Positions 8,462 through 19,305 of a stretch of 64,000 nt of DNA are shown here, piece by piece. The stretch's first letter is position 1. Every line of letters begins with the position of its first letter. The DNA lies in NCBI RefSeq assembly GCF_003054445.1, contig NC_042508.1, forward strand, positions 1,302,001-1,366,000, written 5' to 3'. The notes beneath the pieces are model-generated. The model was not told the origin of the DNA and did not search any database. It saw nothing but the letters and a program-made list of their open reading frames with translations. The translations under genes and the position numbers were made by a program. Source of the DNA: Pichia kudriavzevii. Taxonomy: Eukaryota; Ascomycota; Pichiomycetes; Pichiales; Pichiaceae.

Positions 8462-10738
8462 CTATGGCTCTCTTTTATGAATGTTTCTTAAATGTTGATT
8501 GAGGTTGTCCTTTCTGTTAAAACGCTTAGAACAATTAGGCTCAGGACACTCAAAAGGTCTAGAAGAAGAATGCGAAATCATATGCCTCTTAACATGTTCG
8601 GGCCGTTGGAATGCCATTTTACACAATGGACATTCATGCACTTTCTTACCATCTTTACCCTTGTTTTTGGCTCTTGATTTAGATCTTGCAGATTGTTGGG
8701 GCAAATCAATGTGGACAAGTTCCATTAATTCTTGAGGCTCCAGCGTTTTCCGCCCTGATTTGGAACGGGTTGTAACTGTCGGTGTTTTCGTACTAGCGGT
8801 CAAGTTAGGTGAGGCATCATCTTGTTTTGAAGTAGAAGGCTCATTACCTACTGGACCAGGAGTAGGCTTATTTGATGCCCTTTGCAATCTGGAGTTTGCA
8901 CGAGTCCGTACTCTCGTTTGTGGCGTTTGGGCAACTTCTTCCAACGAAAACGATCCCAGGTTCGAACGGCTGGATAACCTAGATGCAGACTTCGGTGTTT
9001 GTGATTGGGAGTGGGGCTGTGAACCAGATTCAGAGTTAGACATTGAATTAGACTCGTAGATAGCTGATTCATGCCCACCTTCTATAGAGTTAATCGATGG
9101 GCTGCCCCTCAATCCAGAAGCATTCTTTCTCTCCTTATTCGTTGCGGCTTCTGCTAGATTCACTCTAACCTTGGATCTTTGTAGCATTGATCTAGGCGGC
9201 AGTGGAGGCAATGTTGGAGTTAAATGTTGCTGTTGCTGTTGCTGATGAGGCTGTTGATATTGTTGATGTTGATGGAAAGACGCGTTTTCATTATTCTCCA
9301 TATATGGAGAATGATGTCCTACACTAGAAAAGGCGGTCGACGGAGGTGGTGGAGGTGGTTCCAGAATATCATGCTGTTCCTGCTGATCATATCCCAAAGA
9401 TGCCGGAAATTCATAGTTGGCATTTCCTGCTGCATCAAATAAAGCATCACCTAATGATAATTGTTGGTTCTGATTCGATGATAATTGATTATCATTTGTG
9501 AAGAAGTTTCCAAAATAGAAGTTAGGAACATTTAAGATTTCACTATTGCCAGATCTATTTAGCTCAGATCCAATAAAATTACTGTGTGCATTGCTCAGTA
9601 AGTCGTTATCAAACGATAGATTAATGCCAACGTTGTTATCGTCTAAGTACCTGGTATCAAAATTATCTTGCAAAGTTGTATCTTCATATTGATTTCCCTC
9701 TGTGGTATTGACCTTATCAGCATAATCTTCATGTTCAGGAATATAATATCCATGATTTACCAAAGATTCCGGAGTGCGCAATGGCAAATCTGTTGGGGAT
9801 GCATGAAACGACTGAATGTTACTCGATTGTAACTGTAAATCTGTTTCCAAATGTGTCAACGCAGACGTACTTGAAATGGATATATTTTTACGGTGTGATT
9901 TCTTCTTAACTTTGGGTGATAAAAGTGAAGAGGTTTGATAGGAGAGTGGAGAATTCTCAAGCCCAACCTTTGATAACGATCTCCTATGGGTATAAGGGTT
10001 TATTGTACTTGATCTAATTGGATATGCATTTCTAACAGGTGATTGTAACGATGGTATATTGTTAGAGCTAGCGAAAGAAGTTAGATTCTGCAGTGGTTTT
10101 GAAGGTGTCTGGAATAAATTACTCGAAATCGAAGTAGTTGATTTAGACGAAGTGAAATGGCTGTCAATTGACGATGAGGTTTTCGATTCTGTCAGGGTGG
10201 GGTTTATGTGCTGGAGTGAAGTACTAGGATATTGTAGACCCGAGTTTGTGTTTAAAGAAACTGGTACTAATTCGGTGAGTTCCGCATCAGAATCTTCATC
10301 ACCTTTTTCGTTGGGCTGACAATCTGCCGGCTGATACTGATGGTTTAAATTTTGAGGTTGAATTTGAGTTTCCCCGAGGGTATTCTCATCAGAACTTCCC
10401 AATTGTGAGGAAGTGACTGTTGGTACGTCGTTAATCAGTTCCCTATCATTAGACTGATTCATTCCATTATCATTGAACGAACTATCTGAATAACTGCCAT
10501 GAGCATTATTGGTGGCGGTCGTATTGTAGTTACTAGAATTGTTGGGATCAATCCCATTACCTGCAGTTGTATAGTTCTTGCCTGCACTATCCGAATCAAT
10601 ATATGTATCTAGATTCTGCAATTGGAAATTCAAATCAGGGAAGGCCGGAGAGGACATTAGGTAGATATTGTCATCATTGCTTGAGCCTTGATTGTTTGCG
10701 AAATCTTGAGAATGATGTGGAGGAGAAGATGACATCAT
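8462..10738 (-). CDS. C2H2 zinc-finger transcription factor with two C-terminal fingers (Msn2/Com2-like layout), 758 aa
   Basis: Two C2H2 fingers close the protein at about residues 701-753. The first reads [21 protein letters not shown] and the second [24 protein letters not shown]. The layout, a long disordered N-terminus with two terminal fingers, and the EHVKRH/DNLNQH recognition helices resemble the Msn2/Msn4/Com2/Usv1 group. That group reads AGGGG/CCCCT-type sites. The N-terminus is rich in Ser, Asn and Gln, with a Gln/His tract, a six-proline run, and a [18 protein letters not shown] motif whose role I do not know. It should act in the nucleus, and its regulon cannot be read here. It is transcribed away from the ABC transporter across a 3.7-kb gene-free region. 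A long upstream region is typical of heavily regulated yeast factors. Orthology to a named factor is not certain. Confidence 0.82.
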   Translation of the reverse strand: MMSSSPPHHSQDFANNQGSSNDDNIYLMSSPAFPDLNFQLQNLDTYIDSDSAGKNYTTAGNGIDPNNSSNYNTTATNNAHGSYSDSSFNDNGMNQSNDRELINDVPTVTSSQLGSSDENTLGETQIQPQNLNHQYQPADCQPNEKGDEDSDAELTELVPVSLNTNSGLQYPSTSLQHINPTLTESKTSSSIDSHFTSSKSTTSISSNLFQTPSKPLQNLTSFASSNNIPSLQSPVRNAYPIRSSTINPYTHRRSLSKVGLENSPLSYQTSSLLSPKVKKKSHRKNISISSTSALTHLETDLQLQSSNIQSFHASPTDLPLRTPESLVNHGYYIPEHEDYADKVNTTEGNQYEDTTLQDNFDTRYLDDNNVGINLSFDNDLLSNAHSNFIGSELNRSGNSEILNVPNFYFGNFFTNDNQLSSNQNQQLSLGDALFDAAGNANYEFPASLGYDQQEQHDILEPPPPPPSTAFSSVGHHSPYMENNENASFHQHQQYQQPHQQQQQQHLTPTLPPLPPRSMLQRSKVRVNLAEAATNKERKNASGLRGSPSINSIEGGHESAIYESNSMSNSESGSQPHSQSQTPKSASRLSSRSNLGSFSLEEVAQTPQTRVRTRANSRLQRASNKPTPGPVGNEPSTSKQDDASPNLTASTKTPTVTTRSKSGRKTLEPQELMELVHIDLPQQSARSKSRAKNKGKDGKKVHECPLCKMAFQRPEHVKRHMISHSSSRPFECPEPNCSKRFNRKDNLNQHLRNIHKREP

Positions 10739-13700
10739 TCTATCAGATGAATATCTTGTTTCTCTATAGGTTTCAGTTAAGTAAATGAGATACGTCTAAC
10801 AAGCAATGTTTGTACCTTATGCAAAAATAAAATTCTAAGAAAAAAAAAACAGTCAAATGTAACAGACGAAATGAAATATCTTATTTTGACCTGAAGGTAA
10901 TCTCAATGTGTTTAAAGTATGAAAAAGAAAAAGGGTTTCAGACTGCCGATGATATCGTTTGATGTACTTCCTTAGAAAAACGAATGAGCAGTAAGAATCA
11001 CGAAATACAGTTCACTCGAAGTTTATCTTTTTCTTTTTCTTTAAAGGTAAACAAAAAGTCAATTGTAATAAAGTCAATGTCAACCCAGAGCAAAAAAAAA
11101 AAAATCCAAGTTTGCGGTGCAAAACAGAGATAAAACCAACTAATGCAAGTACTTTTCAATAGATGTGGGAATTCAGGCTTTATTTTCCACCGTGTACCCT
11201 TGCCTTGGATAAAAGAAATAAGAGGGATTAGAAGTAATAAAAATGGATCAAGCCTCCCCCCCTAAATAAGTACGGTTGTAGGATTTGTGAACAAGTTGCA
11301 AAACTAGGCCCGTAATGAAATGATATAGACGATAGTACTTGAGATGTGATCAAGCAATCCTATGATAAAAAGTGGAGAAAATGGTGTTTCTTAATGACAA
11401 ACAGATGTAGATCACAGCAAGTAAAACCACCATGAAAGTGCTGGCAATACGTGAGAGAATGTCACCAGCTCGCTGGAGGTTTCGGATTGGGAATACATTG
11501 AGCCAAATTTTCAGCATTCTCGCCTGTTTCGGTGAACGGATCTCCTCTCTTCCCCCCCCCCCCCCCTAAGGACGTGAGCGGATGGACAAAACTTCCGACC
11601 GTTTCCCTCATTTTCTCAAATTTGCCCACGGGTCTCTACAGTTTTTACAGATTCTACAGTTTCCACGCTGGACGAAGGAGGCGTTTTCCCCATAACTGGT
11701 GGGACACTTTCGCCTACTATAGAAACGGCAACAGTACTATGAGTTTTGTTTCTAGTTCCTACGTGCTGCACCTCTCATGAATGAATGTGAGGGGGGGGAG
11801 GCAAGGTAGGAGTTCTCAACATACAGTAACCCATAAATGTACTCGATGGCGGCATGTCTTGGTTCCGCTTCCAAAACGAATATTTGCTTGCAGAAAGTAT
11901 ATGCAAGGTATTTTTGGAAACAAAAATTTCCCGACATACCAGATCTAACGGCTGGAACATCGACAGGGTTGTCTCTACATGCTTTAGCAGTTCATCTGCC
12001 ACTGTAGTTGTCTGAGTAAACGGACTCCTTTATAGTGATTGATTTCGGAACTTCTATTACAGTGAAGTTCACCCACTGGAAGCGTTTACATCAAAGAGTG
12101 GACATTGTATCTAGAAGTAGAGAAAAGAAATTGTATTATTAGTAATATGGGCGGGTCAATTTGGTTTCCCAATAAGGTAAATAATTTAGAATACAATAAG
12201 AAACCATAGAAGCTGGCGAAAACTACTTTAAAGATCACATGTTTTCATTGGTGGGCCAATTCAGAGAAGAAAAAAAAAAGACAAGTTCAATAAACTACGA
12301 CATTGATCCAATTTTCAACCATGCCCTTCTATTAAGCAATGACTAATGGTTACCCAAGGGGGTGGTATATGGTATATTCTCCAAACACTGTCCGGACTGT
12401 CTGTACTGATTCAAAACCAAACATTATTCTATCCCTCGTATTGATTGGCAAAGGGGAAAGACGCGTCGCGTGTTTGGATTGAGAAAACCTAATTTCAGTT
12501 TCTTCTCTATGACGACTCCTCACGCGTCAGCTCTCTAGCTTCCCAATACGGTATTTGTGGAAAGAATTACAGTTCTCTGACTTTGCACCCCCCCCCCCCC
12601 CTCCCAAGAGAGGGGGTGGTAGATATAACACTTGCATTGGGTTCAACAAAAGTCTATTTTCTCCTCTATGGATAACCCCGTGCAGTGGAAGGGTCCTCTC
12701 ATGGAGGGGGAGGGGAGAGGGTCGCACCGTGTCAAACAACTACAAATTCAACTTTTGTTGCCGCTGTCACGTGACCTACATCCAGCATTATTAGTCTGAT
12801 GTTGACATACCTCGTATTAGAACAAGTTTTGTTGTTCAATGGAGAATCCTTTCCCCCTGTGTGGGAAACATGTACTCTATCGGCTTTTATAGACAACTAG
12901 AGAGAAGAGAGTCACTCTCTTGTTCAGTTCTTGTGGCTGGCTACTGTAGTTACAGACATTGATTGGGGGTTCCCCAACCCACCCGTATATGGCCAAGTCT
13001 AGGTATTGACATATTGCCTCACGCCTGCCTATTTAGGAAGTTTCTGTGAATGTACAGTAATCGGCCACAGCAGTGACCATTAACGGAAGGAGAGATGGAG
13101 GCGTGGTCTGGTGTCTCCAAATATAGGCAAATGACTGCTTGTAGTGTTGAGTAGGTGCACGTAGTTGTTGGTCTTATCTCGACCGGTTGAATTATATTGG
13201 GCTCTCACCAGAGGGGGGGGGGGTTCAATTCATCCCTTCAGGTTGTCAATTGGTGGCCTACTCATAGAATTCGAATCAGTAAGTCCTTGTCGTTGCTCTG
13301 GGAACGTACTCTCTCTACAAATTTTTCGCAGTTTGGTCCACCGAACCGATAGGTGGAGTATATCCAGCATATGTATGCTTGGTGAATGTATAGACTAATT
13401 TCAAAACTTGTCCACTAGTCTCATGGTTTTCTTTTTCTCTTTCTTTTCAAGGAAAACCCCGGAGCGTTGGAAGGGACTCTGCGTCTGTGTCTTGGACCAC
13501 TATTAAGATGTGTGACATGCGTTGGGGTAAAATGCGATTCTGTTAGTAGGGGAAGGAATGGTATGATGTTATAATTCAAAGTAAAAATTTTTAATGGGAA
13601 CTACCTCCTATATTTTTTTTTTTATTCTAGTAAGAATGTTTGTAATCACACCTGGAAGAAATACACTCAATGAACTATTTTGACACGGCCGTTGTGCAAT

Positions 13701-14441
13701 TCCAAGGCAACCGGAAGATAAATATATCTCAAACTATACAAGCCATCTACCTCCAAGTACTCCGATACAAACCCATCTACATTGTTAGACACTAGCAAAA
13801 AAGGTGTATGTTGTTGGAAAAGAATCCGCTTAAAGAGGGTCTGAATTTTCAAAGATTTCAGCGCGGCTTTTTATCGCAGCGCGGTGCACACTCCGAGAAT
13901 TCGGTCTGTCGGAGTCGGTAATAGTCACTTTTTTTTCATTTAGACCGACTACTCCTGAGAGGTGCCATTAGGGCAAATTACAGAGTCTCTTTTCGCAAAA
14001 TTCAACGATATACTAGACCAGAGAAGTCCCTTCTATAGTTCAGTATGTGCCACCATCTCAGAGTGTTGAAAGTCAGTTATTTGGAAAGAAAAATAGGAAT
14101 CAAGTTCTATTAGTACAAATGTAAAAACCTAACATCGGACATAACTTTTTTTTTAAAGCCTCACCGGCGTAAAAAAACAATCCATTCTTCTACGTTCGGC
14201 ACATTAGCTTTTTTACACCTGTACCGAGGCCTAGATTGTTCCGCTTCATTAAGCCCGGTTACCATGCTGATATTTTGCTTTCTACCGATTGCAGTAATTG
14301 TAAACAAACAAACTATACGAGATATGATTTAAATACAGGTTGTAGCCCACTATCATCACTGTTGGAATCAGTTGTTATTTTCTTGATTGTATATTTTTCT
14401 TTTTTTCTATTTTTTTTGATAGTCAGTCACAATTTTCCATA
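10739..14441. other. 3.7-kb gene-free regulatory region between the C2H2 factor and the ABC transporter
   Basis: No credible coding frame is present; the open frames are all under 85 codons and of low complexity. The region is marked by homopolymer runs: C15 at 11552-11566, C14 at 12588-12601, G8 at 11791-11798 and G11 at 13213-13223. There are CACGCGTCAG and GACGCGTCG motifs at 12521 and 12460, and a perfect GTCACGTGAC E-box at 12766. A CCG-N6-CGG everted pair lies at 13893-13904, with a further GGAGTCGG just after it. Everted CCG/CGG pairs are typical of Zn2Cys6 factors of the kind that control PDR transporters. It most likely serves as a long shared control region, perhaps with non-coding transcripts. 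No decayed gene could be recognised. Confidence 0.5.
12766..12775. promoter_or_regulatory. Palindromic TCACGTGA E-box (Cbf1/Pho4-type)
   Basis: GTCACGTGAC is a ten-base perfect palindrome containing the TCACGTGA form preferred by Cbf1 in yeasts. It lies in the middle of the 3.7-kb gene-free region, about 1.7 kb from the ABC transporter start. A functional link is inference only. Confidence 0.35.
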
Positions 14442-17400
14442 ATGAGTAACTCTGTTCATTCAAATAGTGATTCAGATTCAATTGATTCTACTCATAACGT
14501 GGAAAAATTCACCCCATTGAATGATGTTGAAGATCAATCAAATCGTGACAACTTATCTCAACAATTGAGCAGAATCTTGTCCACCCAAGATGGTGTAGAG
14601 CGTGTTGCCTCATTGGCAAGAGTTCTATCAACCAAAACTAAAAAAGATATGGACCATTTTGAAATTAACAAGGAAAACTTTGATTTAGAATTGCTTCTAA
14701 GGTACTTGCGTGATAGATCTGCCGAACAAGGTATTGAATCAGCAAATGCTGGTGTTGCTTTTTCAGGTGTTACTTGTTGGGGTATTGATGCGTCTGCTGC
14801 ACATGGTCCTTCTGTTACCGAGATGGTATTAAGTTATCTGAAATTCTGGAAGTTCTTTGAGAAAGACCACAGAAAACAAAGAAAAATTATTGAAAACTTT
14901 GTTGGTGTTTTAGAACCAGGAGAAATGGTTCTATGTCTTGGTAAGCCTGGTGCAGGTTGTTCCTCATTGTTGAAAACAGTTGCAGGTGAAATCCATAATT
15001 TCACCAAAGTTGAAGGTACATTTTCTTACGATGGTTTAGACCAAGAAGAAATGATGCAAAAATATAAAGGCTATGTTATCTACAACCCTGAATTGGATTT
15101 CCATTTCCCTTATATCACTGTCAAGGAAACCATTGAACTTGCATTAAGATGTAAAACTCCTGAGAAAAGAATTGATAACATGTCGAGAGAAGAATATGTT
15201 GATAACATGTTAAAGGTACGTACAACTTTTTTTTTCTTTTTTTCTTACACTGTTTCAAATTACTAACATCACAACATCTTTCTTTTTATTTTAGCTATGG
15301 TGTACCGTTTTTGGTTTAACTCATACATACGCTACCAGAGTTGGTAACGATTTCGTTAGAGGTGTTTCTGGTGGTGAAAGAAAGAGAGTTTCCATTGTCG
15401 AGGCGTTAGCTCTTAGTGCGTCTGTTTACTGTTTTGATAATGCTACCAGAGGTTTAGATGCTTCTACTGCTCTTGAATTTACTCAATGTTTAAGAACCGC
15501 AACCAATATGTTAGGATGTTCTGCGTTTGTTGCTATCTATCAAGCGGGTCAGAATATTTATGAATTGTTTGACAAAGTTTGTGTTCTTTACAAAGGTCGA
15601 CAAATTTTCTGGGGTCCTGCTGAAGAAGGTGTTGCATACTTTGAAAGAATGGGTTACATGAAACCACCAAGAATGACTGCACCTGAATTCTTAACCGCTG
15701 TTACTTCTCCTTCTTCAAGACAAATCCGTCCTGGCTTTGAAGGTAAGGTGCCAGATTCATCTGAGGAATTTGCAGATTACTGGACTAACTCTCCTGAGTA
15801 CTCCAGATTGGTTGATGAATTAAATGAGTTTAATTCCACACATAATGGTGAAGAAACAAGACAAAGATTGGATTACGCTAACCAACAAAGAAAACAAAGG
15901 GGTAATAGACAAAAGTCTCAGTTTACCATTTCTTATTGGTCTCAAGTTTACTATTTAATGTTGAGAGGTTTCCAAAGAACTAAGGGTAATATTACTTATA
16001 CTATTGTCTACCTTTCGTCTTTTGTTACTAAGGGTTTTGTTGTTGGTTCCATGTATTACCATATTCCTAAGTCTACTGTTGGTGCCTATTCACGTGGTGG
16101 TATTTTGTTCTATGTTCTTCTTTTCTGTTCTGTGACATCTTTGGCTGAAATTGCAAACTCCTTTGCAACAAGAAATATCTTGACTAAGCATAAATCATAC
16201 TCTATGTATCACTTATCTGCTGAAGCTCTTCAAGAAATTATCACTGAATTCCCAACTAAGTTTGTTGCAGTTGTCATTCTTGCCCTCACTACTTATTGGA
16301 TGCCAAACTTGAAACATACTGCCGGTGCGTTCTTCATGTACTTGTTATTCTTACTTACTATCCAACAATGTATGTCATTCACTTTCAAATGTATCGCTTC
16401 AGTTTGTAAGGATGGTACTACCGCCCATGCAATTGGTGGTTTATGGGTTTTGATGATGTGCGTTTATACAGGTTTTGTGTTACCATTGAACCAAATGCAT
16501 CATTGGATTAAATGGATTCATTATTTAAATCCAATGTTTTATGCCTTCTACTCATTAATGGGATCGGAATTCCACAGAAAACATATGCCATGTTATCATT
16601 TTATTCCTTCTGGTCCTGGTTATGAAAATGTTTCTCTTGCAAACCAAATTTGTGCGTTGAGTGGTGCTGTTGCTGGTCAAGATTGGGTTGATGGTGACGC
16701 TTATCTATACCGTGCATTTGATTTCAGATGGCACAATGTTTGGAAATACTGGGGTATCAATGTTTGTTGGACTGCAGGTTTTATTGGATTAAATGCTTTT
16801 ATGGCAGAATTTGTTAAAAATGTTGAAGGAGGTGGTGATATGCTTTTATTCAAGAGAGGATGTCTTCCAGATACTTCCAACGGCGAAGATTGGGATGGTA
16901 AGGTTGCTAGTAGAGAAGAGATGATGCTTGCATTAAACGGTCCTGATGCAGACTTAGACAAGATCATTGCTGAAGCAGACATTTTCTCTTGGAAAAACTT
17001 AGACTATGTCATTCCTTATGATGGTGCAACCAGACAATTACTATGCCAGATTCAAGGTTACGTCAAACCAGGTACTATGACAGCATTAATGGGAGAATCC
17101 GGTGCAGGTAAGACTACTTTGTTAAATACACTTGCACAGAGAATCAATTTTGGTACAATCACTGGTGACATGTTAGTTAATGGTAGACCACTAGATGGTT
17201 CCTTTGCAAGAAGAACTGGTTATGTGCAACAACAAGATTTGCACATGGCAGAATATACCGTTAGAGAATCCTTAAGATTTGCAGCTGACTTAAGACAAGG
17301 TGATAATGTTCCACAGGAAGAGAAATATGACTATGTCGAGAAGATTATTGATTGTTTGGGTATGAGTAAATATGCAGAAGCAATGGTTGGTAAGATTGGT

Positions 17401-19002
17401 AGAGGTTTGAATGTTGAACAAAGAAAGAAGTTATCCATTGCTACCGAACTAGTTGCAAAGCCATCATTGTTGTTGTTCTTGGATGAGCCTACTTCTGGTT
17501 TAGATTCCGAATCTTCCTGGTCTATTGTTCAATTCTTGAGAGCATTGGCTGATTCCGGACAAGCTATTTTATGTACCATCCATCAACCTTCTGCAACTTT
17601 GTTTGAGGTTTTTGATAGATTATTGCTATTGAAGAAGGGTGGTAAGACTGTTTACTTTGGTGATATTGGTCCAAACTCCTCTACTATGCTAAGCTACTTT
17701 GAAAGAAACTCTGGTGTCAAATGTGGTGTTTCAGAAAATCCTGCTGAATATATTTTGAATTGTATTGGTGCCGGTGCAACCGCTTCCACTAACCATGATT
17801 GGGCTGAGCTATGGAATAATTCTCCTGAATGTGCTGCAGAAAGCGCAACTATTGATCAACTACATCGTGACTTACCAAGTAGACCTGTCAATAATAACAA
17901 TGGTGATTTAGATGCTGTTTTTGCTGCTTCTTACAGAACCCAATTGTGGGTTGTTTTGAAGAGAACATACACACAATTCTGGAGGTCACCTGTTTATATT
18001 AGGGCAAAGTTCCTTGAATGTGTTTCCTGTGCGTTGTTCGTCGGTTTGTCTTATGTTGGTTTTGACCATACTGTTGGTAGTGCGCAAGCTGCGTTCTCAT
18101 CTGTCTTCATGTTGCTTCTTATTTCTGTTGCTATTATCAACCAATCACATGTTTTTGCTTACGATACCAGAGAATTATACGAAGTTAGAGAAAAGTTGTC
18201 AAATACTTTCCACTGGTCATGTTTACTTTTATGTCATACCCTTGTCGAAATTGGATGGAGTACTATCTGTCAATTTTTGATTTTCATTTGTTATTACTGG
18301 CCTATCAGATTCTCTGGCACTGCTGAGAATGCCGGTTTCTTTTTCTTCATCAACGTTTTGATTTTCCCAATGTACTACGTTACCTATGGTTTAGCTGTTC
18401 TCTACTTCTCACCAGATGTGCCATCAGCCTCAATGATTAACTCCAATTTATTTGCAATGATGTTGTTATTCTGTGGTATTTTGAACCCAAAGAAATGGTC
18501 TCCAAAGTTCTGGTCGTTCTTGTACGTTGCTTCTCCATTTACATACTTTGTTCAAGCTTTCGTTGGTCCAATTCTCCACAACAGAAAATTAGAGTGTGCA
18601 TACTCTGAATTGTTTATTGTTGATCCACCAGAAGGAACACAATGTGGTGCATACTTCTCCAATTATATCAAAACAAATGGTGGTTATCTAGTTAACCCAG
18701 AATCAGAGTCAAATTGTCATTATTGTCCTTACGTTATGCAGTCTGATGTCGTTTTACAGTTCGGTATCAAATGGAAAGACCATTGGAGAGATTTTGGTAT
18801 TGCATGGATCTACATTTTTGCTAATGTCGGTTTCATGTTAACTGGTTATTGGTACTTCAGAGTTTATGGTGGTAATCCAATGAGTGCAATCAAGAAGCTA
18901 TTCTCTGCAAAGACTTACAAACCAGCAAAGAGACACGAAAAAGATAACACCATTTTCCAACCTCAACCTAATGATAGCAAAATTGGTACTGTTAAGAAAT
19001 AA
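14442..19002 (+). CDS. PDR/CDR-family full-size ABC multidrug transporter (ABCG), two exons, 1,493 aa
   Basis: Exon 1 is 14442-15215 (258 codons) and exon 2 is 15295-19002. The 79-nt intron has a GTACGT donor, TACTAAC at 15261-15267 and a TTTTAG acceptor, and the join is in frame at NMLK/LWCTVFGLTHTYA. The layout is NBD-TMD-NBD-TMD as in Pdr5 and Cdr1. NBD1 shows the fungal degenerate Walker A GKPGAGCSS (about 167), the signature VSGGERKRVSI and Walker B YCFDNATRGLD. NBD2 has canonical Walker A GESGAGKTT (about 857), Walker B LLLFLDEPTSGLD and the degenerate signature LNVEQRKKLSI. This asymmetric pair is diagnostic of fungal PDR pumps. It should export azoles and other hydrophobic compounds across the plasma membrane. 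Codon use is more biased than its neighbours, suggesting strong expression. Candida krusei Abc1/Abc11 are likely relatives, but which paralogue this is I cannot tell. Confidence 0.93.
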
Positions 19003-19305
19003 TAGTCCAGTATGTTATCTCTGTTTCTTGAAAACAATTATTCCCAAATTACTACTTTTCTTAGTAAATTTTTTATATTACATTACAATTATTTGATTTT
19101 TTTTTTTGTTTCTATATACACACCCAGATAAGCATAATTTTATAATTTTTGAAAAAAAAAACAAAATAAAATAAATTGGAACAAAAGATTCTGCTTTGGT
19201 GCAAATGATAGCGAGTTCATTATTTTTTCTCATTAGAGAAGGTGGCCTAATTTGTAAATATTTATATACAGAGGTTAAACAGTGATTGAAAGTTTCTATG
19301 AAATT
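19003..19305. other. Convergent AT-rich 3' region
   Basis: About 300 bp of AT-rich sequence lies between the converging ABC transporter and mitochondrial-protein genes. It holds T and A tracts and TATATA-type polyadenylation-like signals. No gene is seen. Confidence 0.4.

Noticed and set aside
8106-8480. 124-codon forward frame after TVP18
   Set aside because: It is Phe/Leu-rich translation of T tracts in a convergent 3' region and ends inside the C2H2 gene.
11532-13398. Several 60-82-codon frames in the 3.7-kb gap
   Set aside because: They run through poly-C/poly-G tracts, occur on both strands and show no protein-like pattern.
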